Assembly: GCF_019343455.1 (NCBI RefSeq)
Contig: NZ_CP049362.1
Location: 1,860,001-1,924,000 of the forward strand
Direction: 5' to 3'
Length of the DNA stretch: 64,000 nt
DNA from: Alcaligenes ammonioxydans
GTDB lineage: Bacteria > Pseudomonadota > Gammaproteobacteria > Burkholderiales > Burkholderiaceae_B
In this document: piece by piece, positions 18,897 to 28,673 of the stretch
How positions within the stretch are numbered: the first letter of the stretch is position 1
Layout of the letters: each line of letters opens with the position of its first letter
Program-made: the position numbers and the translations under genes
Notes under the pieces: generated by a model
Database searches by the model: none
Told to the model about the DNA's origin: nothing
What the model saw: the letters and a program-made list of their open reading frames with translations, nothing else

Positions 18897-19064
18897 TAAT
18901 TTCTGGTAAGTCCTATGCCATAACTACTTTATCGAAATCGGCCTGTTTGGATCAATTCAGATCTGATCCCGGTAAACGTAATTAAGACCTGCCGTAGTGG
19001 GTTACACAATGATCCGCGCCACTCCTCCTCACTTTTTGTTAACGTCATTGACGCTGGAGTAACC

Positions 19065-20477
19065 ATGTCCACCCCCGAAGATGTTCTGAAGATCATCGCC
19101 GAACGCGAAATCACGTTTGTCGATTTCCGCTTTACCGATACCCTGGGCCGTGAGCACCACTTGACCACCCCCGCACACGCGGTGGACGAGGATCGCTTTG
19201 AGTCCGGCGTCGCGTTTGACGGCTCTTCCTTGCCTGGTTGGAAAGGAATTGAAGCCTCGGACATGTTGCTCATCCCGGACGCCAAAACCGCGCGTATGGA
19301 CCCGTTCCGTGAAGAGCCCACCCTGATTCTGACCTGCGATGTGGTCGAACCGTCCGACCTGAAAGGGTATGACCGCGATCCCCGTTCGCTGGCCAAGCGT
19401 GCCGAAGCCTACCTGCGCTCCAGCGGCCTGGGCGATACCGCGTACTTTGGTCCCGAGCCAGAATTCTTCGTGTTCGATGGGATTACCTGGAACGACGACA
19501 TGTCGGGCAGCTTCGTGAAGATTCGCTCCGAAGAAGCCCCTTGGTCGCGCGGCCTGGAACTCAATGGCAACAACCTGGGTCACCGCCCAGGGGTCAAAGG
19601 CGGTTACGTTCCTGTGTCACCCACAGACTCTTTTGCCGATCTGCGCGCAGAAATGTGTCTGTTGATGGAGCAGCAGGGCGTTCCTGTTGAAATCCATCAC
19701 CACGAAGTGGCGGCTCCCGGTCAGCTGGAAATCGGCACGCGTTTCTCGACCCTGGTCGAGCGCGCAGACTGGAATCAGATCATGAAGTACACCATCCATA
19801 ACGTGGCTCACGTATATGGAAAAACGGCAACCTTCATGCCCAAGCCTGTCGTGGGCGACAACGGTTCGGGCATGCACGTTCACCAGTCCATCTGGAAAGA
19901 TGGCCAGAACTTGTTTGCAGGTAATGAATACGCCGGGCTGTCCGAGTTTGCCTTGTTCTACATTGGCGGCATCATCAAGCACGCTCGCGCTCTGAACGCC
20001 ATCACCAACCCCACGACCAACTCCTACAAGCGTCTGGTTCCGCACTTTGAAGCACCGGTCAAACTGGCGTACTCCGCCCGTAACCGTTCGGCCTCGATCC
20101 GCATTCCTTACGTCAGCAACCCCAAGGCTCGTCGTGTGGAAGCACGTTTCCCCGACCCAATGGCCAACCCTTATCTGGCTTTCTCGGCCTTGATGATGGC
20201 CGGTCTGGACGGTGTGCAAAACAAGATCCATCCTGGCGATCCTGCCGACAAGAACTTGTACGATCTGCCTCCTGAAGAAGATGCAAAGATCCCAACCGTG
20301 TGCGCTTCTCTGGAACAGGCCATCGAGTCTCTGGACAAGGATCGCGAGTTCCTGACCCGGGGCGGTGTGTTCAGCAACGAAATGCTGGATGCCTTCATCG
20401 AGCTGAAACAAGCCGAAATCACCCGTTTGCGCATGGTGCCGCATCCGGTCGAATTCGACATGTACTACAGCCTGTAA
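19065..20477 (+). CDS. glnA: Glutamine synthetase, type I
   Basis: Makes glutamine from glutamate, ammonia and ATP; a cytosolic dodecamer. The 470 residues match type I-beta length. Motifs: [62 protein letters not shown] (ATP site), [10 protein letters not shown], and NLYDLPPEE holding the Tyr that GlnE adenylylates, so activity is likely under nitrogen-dependent adenylylation. It has its own promoter and a strong terminator; no glnL/glnG-like genes follow. Confidence 0.97.
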   Translation: MSTPEDVLKIIAEREITFVDFRFTDTLGREHHLTTPAHAVDEDRFESGVAFDGSSLPGWKGIEASDMLLIPDAKTARMDPFREEPTLILTCDVVEPSDLKGYDRDPRSLAKRAEAYLRSSGLGDTAYFGPEPEFFVFDGITWNDDMSGSFVKIRSEEAPWSRGLELNGNNLGHRPGVKGGYVPVSPTDSFADLRAEMCLLMEQQGVPVEIHHHEVAAPGQLEIGTRFSTLVERADWNQIMKYTIHNVAHVYGKTATFMPKPVVGDNGSGMHVHQSIWKDGQNLFAGNEYAGLSEFALFYIGGIIKHARALNAITNPTTNSYKRLVPHFEAPVKLAYSARNRSASIRIPYVSNPKARRVEARFPDPMANPYLAFSALMMAGLDGVQNKIHPGDPADKNLYDLPPEEDAKIPTVCASLEQAIESLDKDREFLTRGGVFSNEMLDAFIELKQAEITRLRMVPHPVEFDMYYSL

Positions 20478-20510
20478 GATCGCGGGCGCTGGCTTGTGCC
20501 AGTGCGGTCA

Positions 20511-20540
20511 AAAAGAGCGGCCTTCAGGCCGCTCTTTTTA
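20511..20540 (+). terminator. Terminator of glnA
   Basis: AAAAGAGCGGCC and GGCCGCTCTTTT with a TTCA loop; 12 paired bases ending in T. Confidence 0.9.
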
Positions 20541-20706
20541 TGGACACGGCAAACACAGAAACGGTGACACTGAACAATCCACAGCCTCAGTAGCCGCGCT
20601 GTTCAAGCCGCCCGGAGCCTCTGGGCTCTGGCAGTTTATGCTTGCGACTCGTGCTCAGACCTTTACCCTACGCAGTCACGCAAACCCTATTGATATGGAA
20701 GTAAAG

Positions 20707-21216
20707 ATGGCTCTGGATTTTCAATGGAAACGACTGGATGATCTCTCCTCTCGGGAGATGTACGCCCTCATCCAGGTTCGCGAAGCCGTGTTTGTGGTGG
20801 AGCAGCAGTGCGCCTATCAGGAAGCAGACGGTCTGGATCTGACTGCCTGGCACTTGTCGGTGTTCAAGGATGGAGAGCTGGCGGCCTATGCCCGCGTTGT
20901 CGAGCCGGGACTGAAGTATGCCGAACCGTCCATTGGCCGCGTCCTGACTGTGGCCAAGTTTCGCAGTTTGAAGATCGGTTATGCCCTAGTGGCTGAGGCT
21001 ATACGATTTACGCATGCTCAGTATCCTGGCGAGGATATTCGCATTGGCGCACAGGCTCATTTGCAGAAGTTCTACGGGTCTTTAGGGTTTGAACCCGTCG
21101 GTGAAATCTACGACGAAGATGGCATTGCTCATATTGACATGGTCAAGCCAGCGACTCCCGCCGATGGCAGTATGGATGCTCATCAAGACCACCCGGCTAG
21201 GCGTTTAGGTTTGTAG
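20707..21216 (+). CDS. ElaA-type GNAT acetyltransferase
   Basis: A 169-residue acetyl-CoA-dependent N-acyltransferase of the ElaA group. Seen: VREAVFVVEQQCAYQEADGLD (the ElaA signature EQxCxYxExDxxD), then IGRVLTVAKFRSLKIGYALV, whose form is a variant of the acetyl-CoA loop, and HLQKFYGSLGFEPVGE. The substrate of the family is unknown. ATG at 20707 is preferred because GGAAG sits five bases before it; an ATG at 20695 lies in that site. It converges with fbpC. Confidence 0.88.
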   Translation: MALDFQWKRLDDLSSREMYALIQVREAVFVVEQQCAYQEADGLDLTAWHLSVFKDGELAAYARVVEPGLKYAEPSIGRVLTVAKFRSLKIGYALVAEAIRFTHAQYPGEDIRIGAQAHLQKFYGSLGFEPVGEIYDEDGIAHIDMVKPATPADGSMDAHQDHPARRLGL

Positions 21217-21242
21217 CAATCCAGCGTGCAACGCCCACAGAC

Positions 21243-21271
21243 AAAAAAGGGCACCCTGTGCGGTCAGGGCC
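21243..21271 (-). terminator. Probable terminator of fbpC
   Basis: CCCTG (21254-21258) and CAGGG (21265-21269) arms with flanking G-C pairs; six A on the + strand give a T run on the minus transcript. Confidence 0.5.
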
Positions 21272-21296
21272 GCGGCGCGGGAGAACGCGACCCCAG

Positions 21297-22085
21297 TCAC
21301 AGCTCCACGGGCTCCCCACGTAAAAAGGCCTGGGCACGCTGCGCCATAATGGCCTCCCGCCGGATGAAGTCCGCGACAAAGTCATTCACGGGATGATGAT
21401 GCAGGCTGTAGGGCGTATCCCATTGGATAATCTTGCCCGCCTGCATCACGCCGATGCGGTCAGCAATCGCGAAGGCCTCTGCCTGATTATGCGTCACCAA
21501 TATTGCCGTGATGCCGGCCTTTTTTAAAATCTCGCGCACCTCAAAGGCCAGCCGCTCACGGGTATCCACATCCAGATTGGAAAACGGCTCGTCAAGCAAT
21601 AATAAGGACGGCTTGGGAGCCAGCGCTCGCGCCAGAGCAACACGCTGTTGCTGACCACCGGACAATTCATGCGGATAGCGCTGTGCCAAGCGGGACAGAT
21701 CCACCAACTCTAACATGTCGTGTACCCGCTCTTGTCGTTCGTTCCGGCCCCATTTGCGCAGGCCAAACGCCACATTCTTCTCTACGGTCAGATGAGGGAA
21801 AAGCGCGTAATCCTGAAACATCATGCCGACATGCCGGTCTTCCGGTGGAACCTGTTGAGAAACAGCGGATAGCACACGGCCATTGAGCAAAATATGCCCG
21901 GCGCGCAAAGGCTCAAAGCCGGCGATCGCACGCAGAACCGTGGTCTTGCCACAGCCGGACGCGCCAAGCAAACAGCCAATTTCCCCTTGTGGCAGGTGCA
22001 AACTGAGTTGGTCGACGACCGGCCGAAATCCCTCGGACGTATCGTAGGACAGGGTAATAGCCTGTAAATCCAGAAAATCATTCAT
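21297..22085 (-). CDS. fbpC: Ferric-iron ABC transporter ATPase (FbpC type), short form
   Basis: ATP-hydrolysing subunit of a Fe3+ importer. Walker A is GASGCGKTT, the signature LSGGQQQRVALARAL, and Walker B LLLLDEPFSNLD. MMFQDYALFPHLTVEKNV is the Q-loop of this subfamily. Only 262 residues long: it ends after the nucleotide-binding domain and lacks the C-terminal TOBE-like domain of the roughly 350-residue FbpC proteins. The alternative frames downstream do not show a lost TOBE domain. It overlaps fbpB by four bases (ATGA). Confidence 0.88.
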   Translation of the reverse strand: MNDFLDLQAITLSYDTSEGFRPVVDQLSLHLPQGEIGCLLGASGCGKTTVLRAIAGFEPLRAGHILLNGRVLSAVSQQVPPEDRHVGMMFQDYALFPHLTVEKNVAFGLRKWGRNERQERVHDMLELVDLSRLAQRYPHELSGGQQQRVALARALAPKPSLLLLDEPFSNLDVDTRERLAFEVREILKKAGITAILVTHNQAEAFAIADRIGVMQAGKIIQWDTPYSLHHHPVNDFVADFIRREAIMAQRAQAFLRGEPVEL

Positions 22086-23746
22086 GATGCGCGTGGGCCA
22101 GAGGCCATCAATTGAGTACGAGCCAATAAAATAACGGGGATCAAACCGGCCAGCACAATGGCCAGAGCCGCCACCGCGCCTTCCTCATAGGTTCCCCGCG
22201 CCGCTTCCGCATACAACCAGGTTGCCAGGGTCTCGAAATTCATCGGACGCAGCAGCAAGGTAGCCGGAAGCTCCTTCATGGCATCCACAAAAATCAGCAG
22301 GGCAGCAGCACCCATGGCCGGGCGCAGCAAAGGCAAATGCACGCGCTTGAGCGTGCCGGCCGGCGTTTCACCCAATAGGCGGGAGGCCTGCTCCAAGGAA
22401 GCGGGAATACGAGCCAGGCCAGCCTCGATGCCGCCAATCGAGATCGCCAGAAAGCGCAAGGTATACGCGAGCACCAAGGCCAGAGTAGAGCCCATCAAGA
22501 GCAGTCCGCTTGACGAAATGCCCAACCAGGACAGGAGCTGGTTGTAAAAAGAATCGAACATCACCAGGGGAGTCAACAGACCAATCGCCAACACCGTCCC
22601 GGGAATGGCGTAGCCCAGACTGCTGACACCGGCCAGAAAACGGGCTAGACGAGGCTTGCGTCCCGAACTGACGGCGCGGGCAGCCCAGGCAACCACCAGA
22701 CCACAGAACAGAGTCGCAAGCGTAGCCAGGGCAGCGATATACAGGGTGTTCCAGGCACTGTTGAGCAGTTGCGCCGAGATGCCGCCGGTTTGCGTCACAT
22801 GTTTGATTGTCTCGTTAAGCAGATACAGGGAAGGAGCCACAAACCCTACCAGCACGGGGGCCGCACCCAAGGCAATCGCGATGCAGGCCGCCGAGCCTTT
22901 CAACCGAGTGGGTCGGATAGGCTCGGAGCGTTGATTACTGGAATACGCCTGGCGACGACGGCCATAACGCTCAATGCTGATCAAGGCCGCCACCAGACAG
23001 AGCATGGAAACAGCGATTTGAGCGGCACCTGCCAGATCAGAACGGGTCACCCAGGTGGTGTAGATCGATACCGTCAAGGTCTGCACACCCAGAAACTCGG
23101 AAGCGCCGATATCATTCAAGGTTTCCAGCAAGGCCAGACTGACGCCCACAGCAATCGCGGGGCGGGCCATCGGCAGCACAACCCGGAAAAAGACACTGCG
23201 TCCGGACTCCCCCATAATGCGTGCCGCTTCGAGCAGACTGGCCGACTGAGTGGCAAACATGGCTCGTGTACTCAGGTAAACATAAGGATAGAGCACCGAG
23301 CCCAGCAGAAAAATAGCCCCGCCCAGGGAGCGCAGGTCCGGCAGACGAAATTCACGCGGGCTGCTGTAACCCAGCACATAGCGTATGGCTGATTGAATCG
23401 GCCCGATCGGATGCAGCAAGTCCAGATAAGCAAAGGCCACGATATAGGTCGGGACCGCCAAAGGCAGCAGCAACGCCCATTGCAGAACCCGCCTACCTGG
23501 AAACTCGTAGGCGGTAATCAGCCAGGCAGCGCCCACCCCTAAACAGCTGACCACCACTCCCACCCCCAGGAGCAGCAATAAGGTATTGCTCATGGCGTGG
23601 GGCAACACGAACTGGAACAGGTGCGACCAGTGCTCGGTCGAGCCGCCTAAGGCGTGGGTCAGCAGGGTAATCACAGGCGCAGCCACAATCAGGGCAATCA
23701 CAGCAGCGGCCAGGGACCAAAGGGGCAGACGACGAAAAAAGGGCAT
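22082..23746 (-). CDS. fbpB: Ferric-iron ABC transporter permease (FbpB type)
   Basis: Inner-membrane permease of 554 residues made of two fused permease halves, each with an EAA-type loop (EAARIMGESGRSVFFRVVLPMARP and EQASRLLGETPAGTLKRVHLPLLRP). This fused two-domain form is typical of the FbpB/SfuB family. About 12 membrane segments are visible. It sits between the binding protein and the ATPase of the same operon. Confidence 0.9.
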   Translation of the reverse strand: MPFFRRLPLWSLAAAVIALIVAAPVITLLTHALGGSTEHWSHLFQFVLPHAMSNTLLLLLGVGVVVSCLGVGAAWLITAYEFPGRRVLQWALLLPLAVPTYIVAFAYLDLLHPIGPIQSAIRYVLGYSSPREFRLPDLRSLGGAIFLLGSVLYPYVYLSTRAMFATQSASLLEAARIMGESGRSVFFRVVLPMARPAIAVGVSLALLETLNDIGASEFLGVQTLTVSIYTTWVTRSDLAGAAQIAVSMLCLVAALISIERYGRRRQAYSSNQRSEPIRPTRLKGSAACIAIALGAAPVLVGFVAPSLYLLNETIKHVTQTGGISAQLLNSAWNTLYIAALATLATLFCGLVVAWAARAVSSGRKPRLARFLAGVSSLGYAIPGTVLAIGLLTPLVMFDSFYNQLLSWLGISSSGLLLMGSTLALVLAYTLRFLAISIGGIEAGLARIPASLEQASRLLGETPAGTLKRVHLPLLRPAMGAAALLIFVDAMKELPATLLLRPMNFETLATWLYAEAARGTYEEGAVAALAIVLAGLIPVILLARTQLMASGPRAS

Positions 23747-23783
23747 TATGAAAGGCTAGGTGTTACAGGCGCTTCAATGCGCG

Positions 23784-23820
23784 ACGACCGCCGCTCTGAT
23801 TTCTCAAAGCTGGCGGTCGT
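23784..23820 (-). promoter_or_regulatory. Intercistronic hairpin between fbpA and fbpB
   Basis: Perfect 9-base arms ACGACCGCC and GGCGGTCGT around 19 bases, not followed by T. Such hairpins often stabilise the upstream message and lower downstream expression, which suits a binding protein needed in excess. Confidence 0.5.
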
Positions 23821-23840
23821 AGAAAAAGAGTAGGGCGATT

Positions 23841-24887
23841 TTAGTTGTCGAAGCCAACTTTATCCACCAACTCGCTGGCTTGCTTGCGATGCTTGGCGAT
23901 TTCAGTCAGCGGCAAGGGATCGACCTTCAAGGGCCCAAAGCTGGCCACGACCGGGTCCAGTTCAACACCGGCGCGCACGGGGTATTCGTAATTGGCCTTG
24001 GCATACAGGCTCTGCGCTTTCTCGGAAACCAGGTATTCCAGCAATTTGACGGCATTGTCCTTGTTGGGAGCATGCTTAGCCACCGCCGCACCGGAAATGT
24101 TCACGTGCGTGCCGCCACTTTTGGTATCCGCGAAGGTGGGACGCACCACATTAATGGCTTCCCCCCATTTGTAGGCGTCGCTACCTGGCTCGGCATTTTT
24201 CATGCGGCCCACGTAGTAGGCATTGGCGATACCGATATCACAAATCCCGCCCAGAATGTCGCGGGCAACGTCACGGTCCCCTCCGGCGGCTTTGCGACCC
24301 AGATTGTCCTTGACGCCACGCAACCATTTTTCCGTTGCTTCGGCCCCATCATGAGCAATCATGGCGGCGACCAAGGCCGTGTTGTAAGGGTGTTGGCCCG
24401 AACGGATGCACACTTTGCCTTTCCACTTGGGGTCGGCGAAATCTTCGTAGTGAATGCTTTTCACATCCACGTCCTTGGCAACATAAGCGACGCGATCACG
24501 CAAGGACAGGGAATACCATTGTTTGTCCGCGCCGCGCAGATTGGCGGGAATGGCACTGTCCAGGGCTGCGGATTCCACCGGCTGGGTAATACCCGCTTCG
24601 ACCAGATCCAGCAGATTGCCAATGTCTACCGTCATCAGAATGTCGGCAGGGGATTTGTCACCTTCTGTCTTGACACGCTCGATCAGGCCATCTTTCACAA
24701 ACACGGTATTGACCTTCACACCCGTGTCTTTGCTAAAGGTTTCCAACAGAGGAGTAATCAGTCCGGGTTCGCGGGTGGTGTAGAGATTGACTTCGCCAGA
24801 AGCAAAAGCCGCCATCGACACAGTACCCATCGCGGACAGAAGCAGGGCTTGGGTCAGGGCACGACTACGAAGAGTAAAGCGCATCAT
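23841..24887 (-). CDS. fbpA: Ferric-iron ABC transporter substrate-binding protein (FbpA type)
   Basis: Periplasmic Fe3+-binding protein of 348 residues with a signal peptide ending AAFASG. Family marks: VNLYTTREPGLITPLLETF, TGVKVNTVFVKDG, RSGQHPYNTALVAAM, GICDIGIANAYYVGRM and HVNISGAAV. The pair of Tyr in NAYYVG is the iron-ligand region of the FbpA/FutA family. ATG at 24887 is chosen because GGAG lies five bases upstream; the ATG three bases later and a GTG at 24893 are alternatives. A good Fur box lies upstream. Confidence 0.93.
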   Translation of the reverse strand: MMRFTLRSRALTQALLLSAMGTVSMAAFASGEVNLYTTREPGLITPLLETFSKDTGVKVNTVFVKDGLIERVKTEGDKSPADILMTVDIGNLLDLVEAGITQPVESAALDSAIPANLRGADKQWYSLSLRDRVAYVAKDVDVKSIHYEDFADPKWKGKVCIRSGQHPYNTALVAAMIAHDGAEATEKWLRGVKDNLGRKAAGGDRDVARDILGGICDIGIANAYYVGRMKNAEPGSDAYKWGEAINVVRPTFADTKSGGTHVNISGAAVAKHAPNKDNAVKLLEYLVSEKAQSLYAKANYEYPVRAGVELDPVVASFGPLKVDPLPLTEIAKHRKQASELVDKVGFDN

Positions 24888-24924
24888 CAACACTCCAGAA
24901 ACAGGCGCAGTTAGCTTAAAGCCG

Positions 24925-24943
24925 GAAAATGTGAATGATTATC
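24925..24943 (-). promoter_or_regulatory. Fur box upstream of fbpABC
   Basis: The 19 bases match the Fur consensus at 15 positions by eye (GAAAATGTGAATGATTATC). It lies 38 bases before the fbpA start, so iron repression of the operon is likely. Confidence 0.75.
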
Positions 24944-25183
24944 AAACGTATGCAGGAAGTAGGCAAGAATTATTTGGGCAGTCAGTACGCAAAACAGTCA
25001 AATCTGCGGTTCAGCAGCCCGCCCGGAGAGCGACAATTCCTCGTCTGAAAACTTAATGGTTTGTCCTGATTGCGATCAAATCGCATTGATGTTCGAGCAT
25101 GGATTTACCTGCTGAACTCGGTACAATGGGCAGATATTTGCTTACTGATCCGGGCTTTGTGGCCCCTTTACACGATAACTACC

Positions 25184-25960
25184 ATGGCAGCTTTCAATAC
25201 CGAACAAGTGCTTAGCGTCCACCACTGGAACGACACCTTGTTCTCCTTTACCACTACCCGCGACGCCGCCCTGCGATTTCATAACGGGCACTTTGTCATG
25301 ATCGGTCTGGAAGTCGATGGCAAGCCGCTGATGCGTGCTTACAGTATCGCCAGCGCCAATTACGAAGAGAACCTGGAGTTTCTCAGTATCAAGGTGCCGG
25401 ACGGCCCATTAACCTCGCGCCTGCAGCACCTGAAAGAAGGCGACACCATTTTGGTCAGCCGCAAGCCTGTGGGCACGCTGGTCATCGACGACCTGCGGGC
25501 CGGGCGCAATCTGTTCCTGTTTGGCACGGGCACCGGTCTGGCTCCTTTCATGAGCATCATTAAAGATCCGGACACGTATGAGCGCTTTGAGAAAGTGATC
25601 CTGGTACACGGTGTTCGCTATGTGAGCGAATTGGCCTACTCGGATTTCATCCAGCACGAGCTGCCCCAAAACGAGTACTTTGGCGAGATGGTGCGTGAAA
25701 AGCTGCTGTATTACCCCACGGTTACGCGCGAGGCGTTCCGCAATACGGGCCGCATCACGGAACTGATCGAAACCGGCAAGCTGTGCCAGGATTTGGGCAT
25801 TGCCCCGTTGGACCCTGCTCAGGATCGCGCCATGCTGTGCGGCAGCCCCGCCATGTTGGCCGACATCAGCGCCATGCTCGATGAGCGCGGCTTTGAAGTA
25901 TCGCCTGGTGTTGGACAGCCCGGCGACTACGTGATTGAACGCGCCTTCGTGGAAAAATAA
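25184..25960 (+). CDS. fpr: Ferredoxin/flavodoxin-NADP+ reductase
   Basis: FAD enzyme moving electrons between NADPH and ferredoxin or flavodoxin. The 258-residue protein fits bacterial subclass I FPR: MRAYSIASANYEENLEF binds FAD, GTGTGLAPFMSIIKD and LVHGVRYVSELAY bind NADP, and MLCGSPAML with the terminal FVEK closes the active site. The start is ATG 25184; a longer frame from 25070 has no family support. It lies divergent from fbpABC, whose Fur box is about 240 bases away. Confidence 0.93.
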   Translation: MAAFNTEQVLSVHHWNDTLFSFTTTRDAALRFHNGHFVMIGLEVDGKPLMRAYSIASANYEENLEFLSIKVPDGPLTSRLQHLKEGDTILVSRKPVGTLVIDDLRAGRNLFLFGTGTGLAPFMSIIKDPDTYERFEKVILVHGVRYVSELAYSDFIQHELPQNEYFGEMVREKLLYYPTVTREAFRNTGRITELIETGKLCQDLGIAPLDPAQDRAMLCGSPAMLADISAMLDERGFEVSPGVGQPGDYVIERAFVEK

Positions 25961-26033
25961 TCACGCCAAGATCTGTTAATTTTAGCTATAGGCGCTTAAA
26001 CTCTGATAGTACAACACTCATCAGAGGTTTCTT

Positions 26034-26420
26034 ATGACTAAGCAAGTTGTCTTCACCGACGCCGCTCCGGCTGCCGTAGGCCCTTATTCTCAGGCCATCA
26101 TTGCATCGGGCGGCAAGACCGTGTTTCTGTCTGGCCAAATCGGTTTGGAGCCGGCCACCGGCGAACTGGTATCTGAAAATTTTGAAGGTCAGGTACGTCA
26201 GGCATTCGCCAATCTGGAAGCCGTGGTCAAAGAAGCTGGCGCCAGCCTGACCGACATCGTCAAACTGACGCTGTTTCTGACAGACCTGTCCCGCTTTGCC
26301 AGCGCCAATGCCATCATGGCCGAACTGATTCCGCAGCCTTTCCCCGCACGCTCGACCATCGGTGTGGCCAGCCTGCCCAAAGGCGCTCAGTTCGAGGTCG
26401 AGGCAATCCTCAATTTCTAA
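26034..26420 (+). CDS. ridA: RidA-family reactive enamine/imine deaminase
   Basis: Hydrolyses reactive 2-aminoacrylate-type intermediates from PLP enzymes, protecting the cell. It has 128 residues with GPYSQAI near the N-terminus, FLSGQIGLEPATGEL, QAFANLEAVV, the conserved Arg in ARSTIGVASLP and the Glu in FEVEAI. It lies 12 bases before recG on the same strand. Confidence 0.93.
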   Translation: MTKQVVFTDAAPAAVGPYSQAIIASGGKTVFLSGQIGLEPATGELVSENFEGQVRQAFANLEAVVKEAGASLTDIVKLTLFLTDLSRFASANAIMAELIPQPFPARSTIGVASLPKGAQFEVEAILNF

Positions 26421-26432
26421 AGACGTATTGCC

Positions 26433-28514
26433 ATGACCGCAGGTCGGCCTGCGCCTCAGGCCAAACGGACTGCGCCCCGTAAAGCGCTCAGTCTGGACCA
26501 GAAATTTGAAAAGCTCGGTCTGCGAGAGCCTGCCGACTTCGTGGTCCATCTGCCTTTGCGCTACGAGGACGAAACCCAGGTCGAGCCTATTGCCCATCTT
26601 TACCCCGGCAAGATGGCGCAGATCGAAGGACGTATTCTCAGCACAGATGTCCAGGCTCGGCCTCGGGCGCAACTGCATGCCCGTATTGCCGATGAAAGTG
26701 GCGAGCTGGCCTTGCGCTGGCTGCATTTCTATCCCAGCCAGCTCAAACAACTGCAAAGCGATTTGCCCTTGCGGGTGCGTGGCGAGGTGCGCCAGGGCTT
26801 TCATGGCCTGGAAATGGTGCATCCCAAAGTCACCAAAGCCGGCCAACCCCTGGCGCGCGCACTAACGCCTGTTTATCCCACCACGGACGGCTTGAGTCAG
26901 ACCCAACTGCGCAAAGCCATTGCCGATGCGCTCAATACCGCGGACCTGCGCGACACGCTTCCCGAGCAAGTCCGTGCCGAATATGGCCTGATGCCGTTTA
27001 ACGAGGCCATCCGGCTCTTGCATTACCCGCCGCCAGAGCTCAGCTACGACGAATTGTTCGAGCAGGGCCATCCCGCCTGGAGCCGCATCAAGTTTGATGA
27101 GCTGTTGGCTCAGCAGCTCTCCTTGGCGCAAGCTCGCGCGGCCCGTCAGGCTCAACGCGCCAGGCCGATGCGTGAAGCCAAGAGCGATTTGCTCCAATCC
27201 TTGCTGGCCTCCTTGCCGTTTAGCCTGACGGCAGCTCAGCAGCGCTGCGTTAAAGAGATCAGTGCGGACCTGAAGCGCTCCTATCCCATGCACCGGCTTT
27301 TGCAAGGCGACGTGGGTAGCGGAAAAACCATTGTCTCGGCTATTGCTGCGGTGCAGGCCATTGCCAGCGGTTTCCAGGTAGCCCTGATGGCACCCACAGA
27401 GATCCTGGCCGAGCAGCACTATCTGAAAATGCGTACGTGGCTGGAACCGCTGGGCGTGGAACTAGCCTGGTTAAGCGGCAGTTTGGGCGTGAAGGCCAAA
27501 CGCCTTGCGTATGATGCCATTCGTTCTGGGCAAGCCCGTCTGGCGATCGGCACTCAGGCCCTGATTCAGGACAATGTTCAGTTTCATAAGCTGGGGCTGG
27601 TGATCCTGGACGAGCAGCACCGCTTTGGAGTGGGCCAGCGTCTGGAGCTGAACCGCAAGGGCGATGCACAGGACAACAAAGGCCAAGCCTATTTGCCCCA
27701 CCAACTCAATATGAGTGCGACCCCTATCCCGCGCACGCTGGCCATGGCGTTTTTTGCGGATCTGGATGTGTCCGCGATTGACGAGTTGCCGCCCGGGCGC
27801 AGTCCCATCATCACAAAACTGGCGGCGGACAATCGTCGTGATGAGATCATGGCCCGCGTGCGAGCCGAAGTTGCTCAGGGACGACAAGCTTATTGGGTTT
27901 GTCCCCTGGTCGAGGAAAGCGAGGCCCTGCAGTTACAAACCGCTGTCGACACCCATGCGGCGCTGGAACAAGCACTGGCTCCTTTGCGGATCGGCCTGAT
28001 TCATGGCCGTTTGTCCTCGGCAGAAAAAGCGGAGGTCATGGAAGCCTTTCGCAGCGGAAATCTGGACGTGCTGGTCGCCACGACCGTCATCGAAGTGGGG
28101 GTGGATGTCCCTAACGCTTCTTTGATGATTATTGAGCATGCCGAGCGTTTCGGTCTGGCTCAACTGCACCAGCTGCGCGGTCGGGTAGGGCGCGGGCAGA
28201 TCCAGTCCGTTTGTGTGCTGCTGTACCAGGCACCGCTCTCGGCAGTGGCCCGCTTGCGCTTGCGGGCCATGTATGAAACCACGGATGGCTTTGAGATCGC
28301 CCGCCGCGACCTGGAACAACGCGGCCCTGGCGAGTTTATGGGCATGCGCCAGTCCGGACAGGCCGGCCTGCGTTTTGCCAGTTTGCAGTCTGATGAGGAC
28401 CTGATCGAACAGGCCCAACACTTGGCCAGCTCCTTTCGACGTGATTATCCAGACCACGCTCACCAGCATTTGCAGCGCTGGATGAAGGGACGGGAAGAGT
28501 TACTGCGTAGTTGA
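26433..28514 (+). CDS. recG: ATP-dependent DNA helicase RecG
   Basis: Branch-migrating helicase that remodels stalled replication forks and Holliday junctions. It has 693 residues: an N-terminal wedge/OB domain (about 20-150), then helicase domains with GDVGSGKT (Walker A), MAPTEILAEQH, LVILDEQHRFGVGQR (motif II DEQH), MSATPIPRTL, LIHGRLSSAEK, VATTVIEVGVDVPNA and QLHQLRGRVGRG. The C-terminal RecG motif (TTDGFEIARRDLEQRGPGEFMGMRQSG) is present. The start is ATG 26453-region family consistent; the ATG 26433 is used, 12 bases after ridA. Confidence 0.94.
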   Translation: MTAGRPAPQAKRTAPRKALSLDQKFEKLGLREPADFVVHLPLRYEDETQVEPIAHLYPGKMAQIEGRILSTDVQARPRAQLHARIADESGELALRWLHFYPSQLKQLQSDLPLRVRGEVRQGFHGLEMVHPKVTKAGQPLARALTPVYPTTDGLSQTQLRKAIADALNTADLRDTLPEQVRAEYGLMPFNEAIRLLHYPPPELSYDELFEQGHPAWSRIKFDELLAQQLSLAQARAARQAQRARPMREAKSDLLQSLLASLPFSLTAAQQRCVKEISADLKRSYPMHRLLQGDVGSGKTIVSAIAAVQAIASGFQVALMAPTEILAEQHYLKMRTWLEPLGVELAWLSGSLGVKAKRLAYDAIRSGQARLAIGTQALIQDNVQFHKLGLVILDEQHRFGVGQRLELNRKGDAQDNKGQAYLPHQLNMSATPIPRTLAMAFFADLDVSAIDELPPGRSPIITKLAADNRRDEIMARVRAEVAQGRQAYWVCPLVEESEALQLQTAVDTHAALEQALAPLRIGLIHGRLSSAEKAEVMEAFRSGNLDVLVATTVIEVGVDVPNASLMIIEHAERFGLAQLHQLRGRVGRGQIQSVCVLLYQAPLSAVARLRLRAMYETTDGFEIARRDLEQRGPGEFMGMRQSGQAGLRFASLQSDEDLIEQAQHLASSFRRDYPDHAHQHLQRWMKGREELLRS

Positions 28515-28673
28515 CCATGAGCCTGCCTACAAGCTTCACCGTTTACGGCGTGCTAAGCCAGGCAGGATGGATATGGCGCCATAGGCGCCCCTGTATTGTG
28601 GTGAAGATGCTCAGCCTGTCCGGCCAGCGCTCTTTACCCAAGGTCTTAATGCTGTTTTGCACAAGGAATTGTC

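Noticed and set aside
18839..19064. NtrC sites or sigma-54 promoter for glnA
   Set aside because: No -24/-12 pair, and the palindrome half-sites point the wrong way for NtrC.
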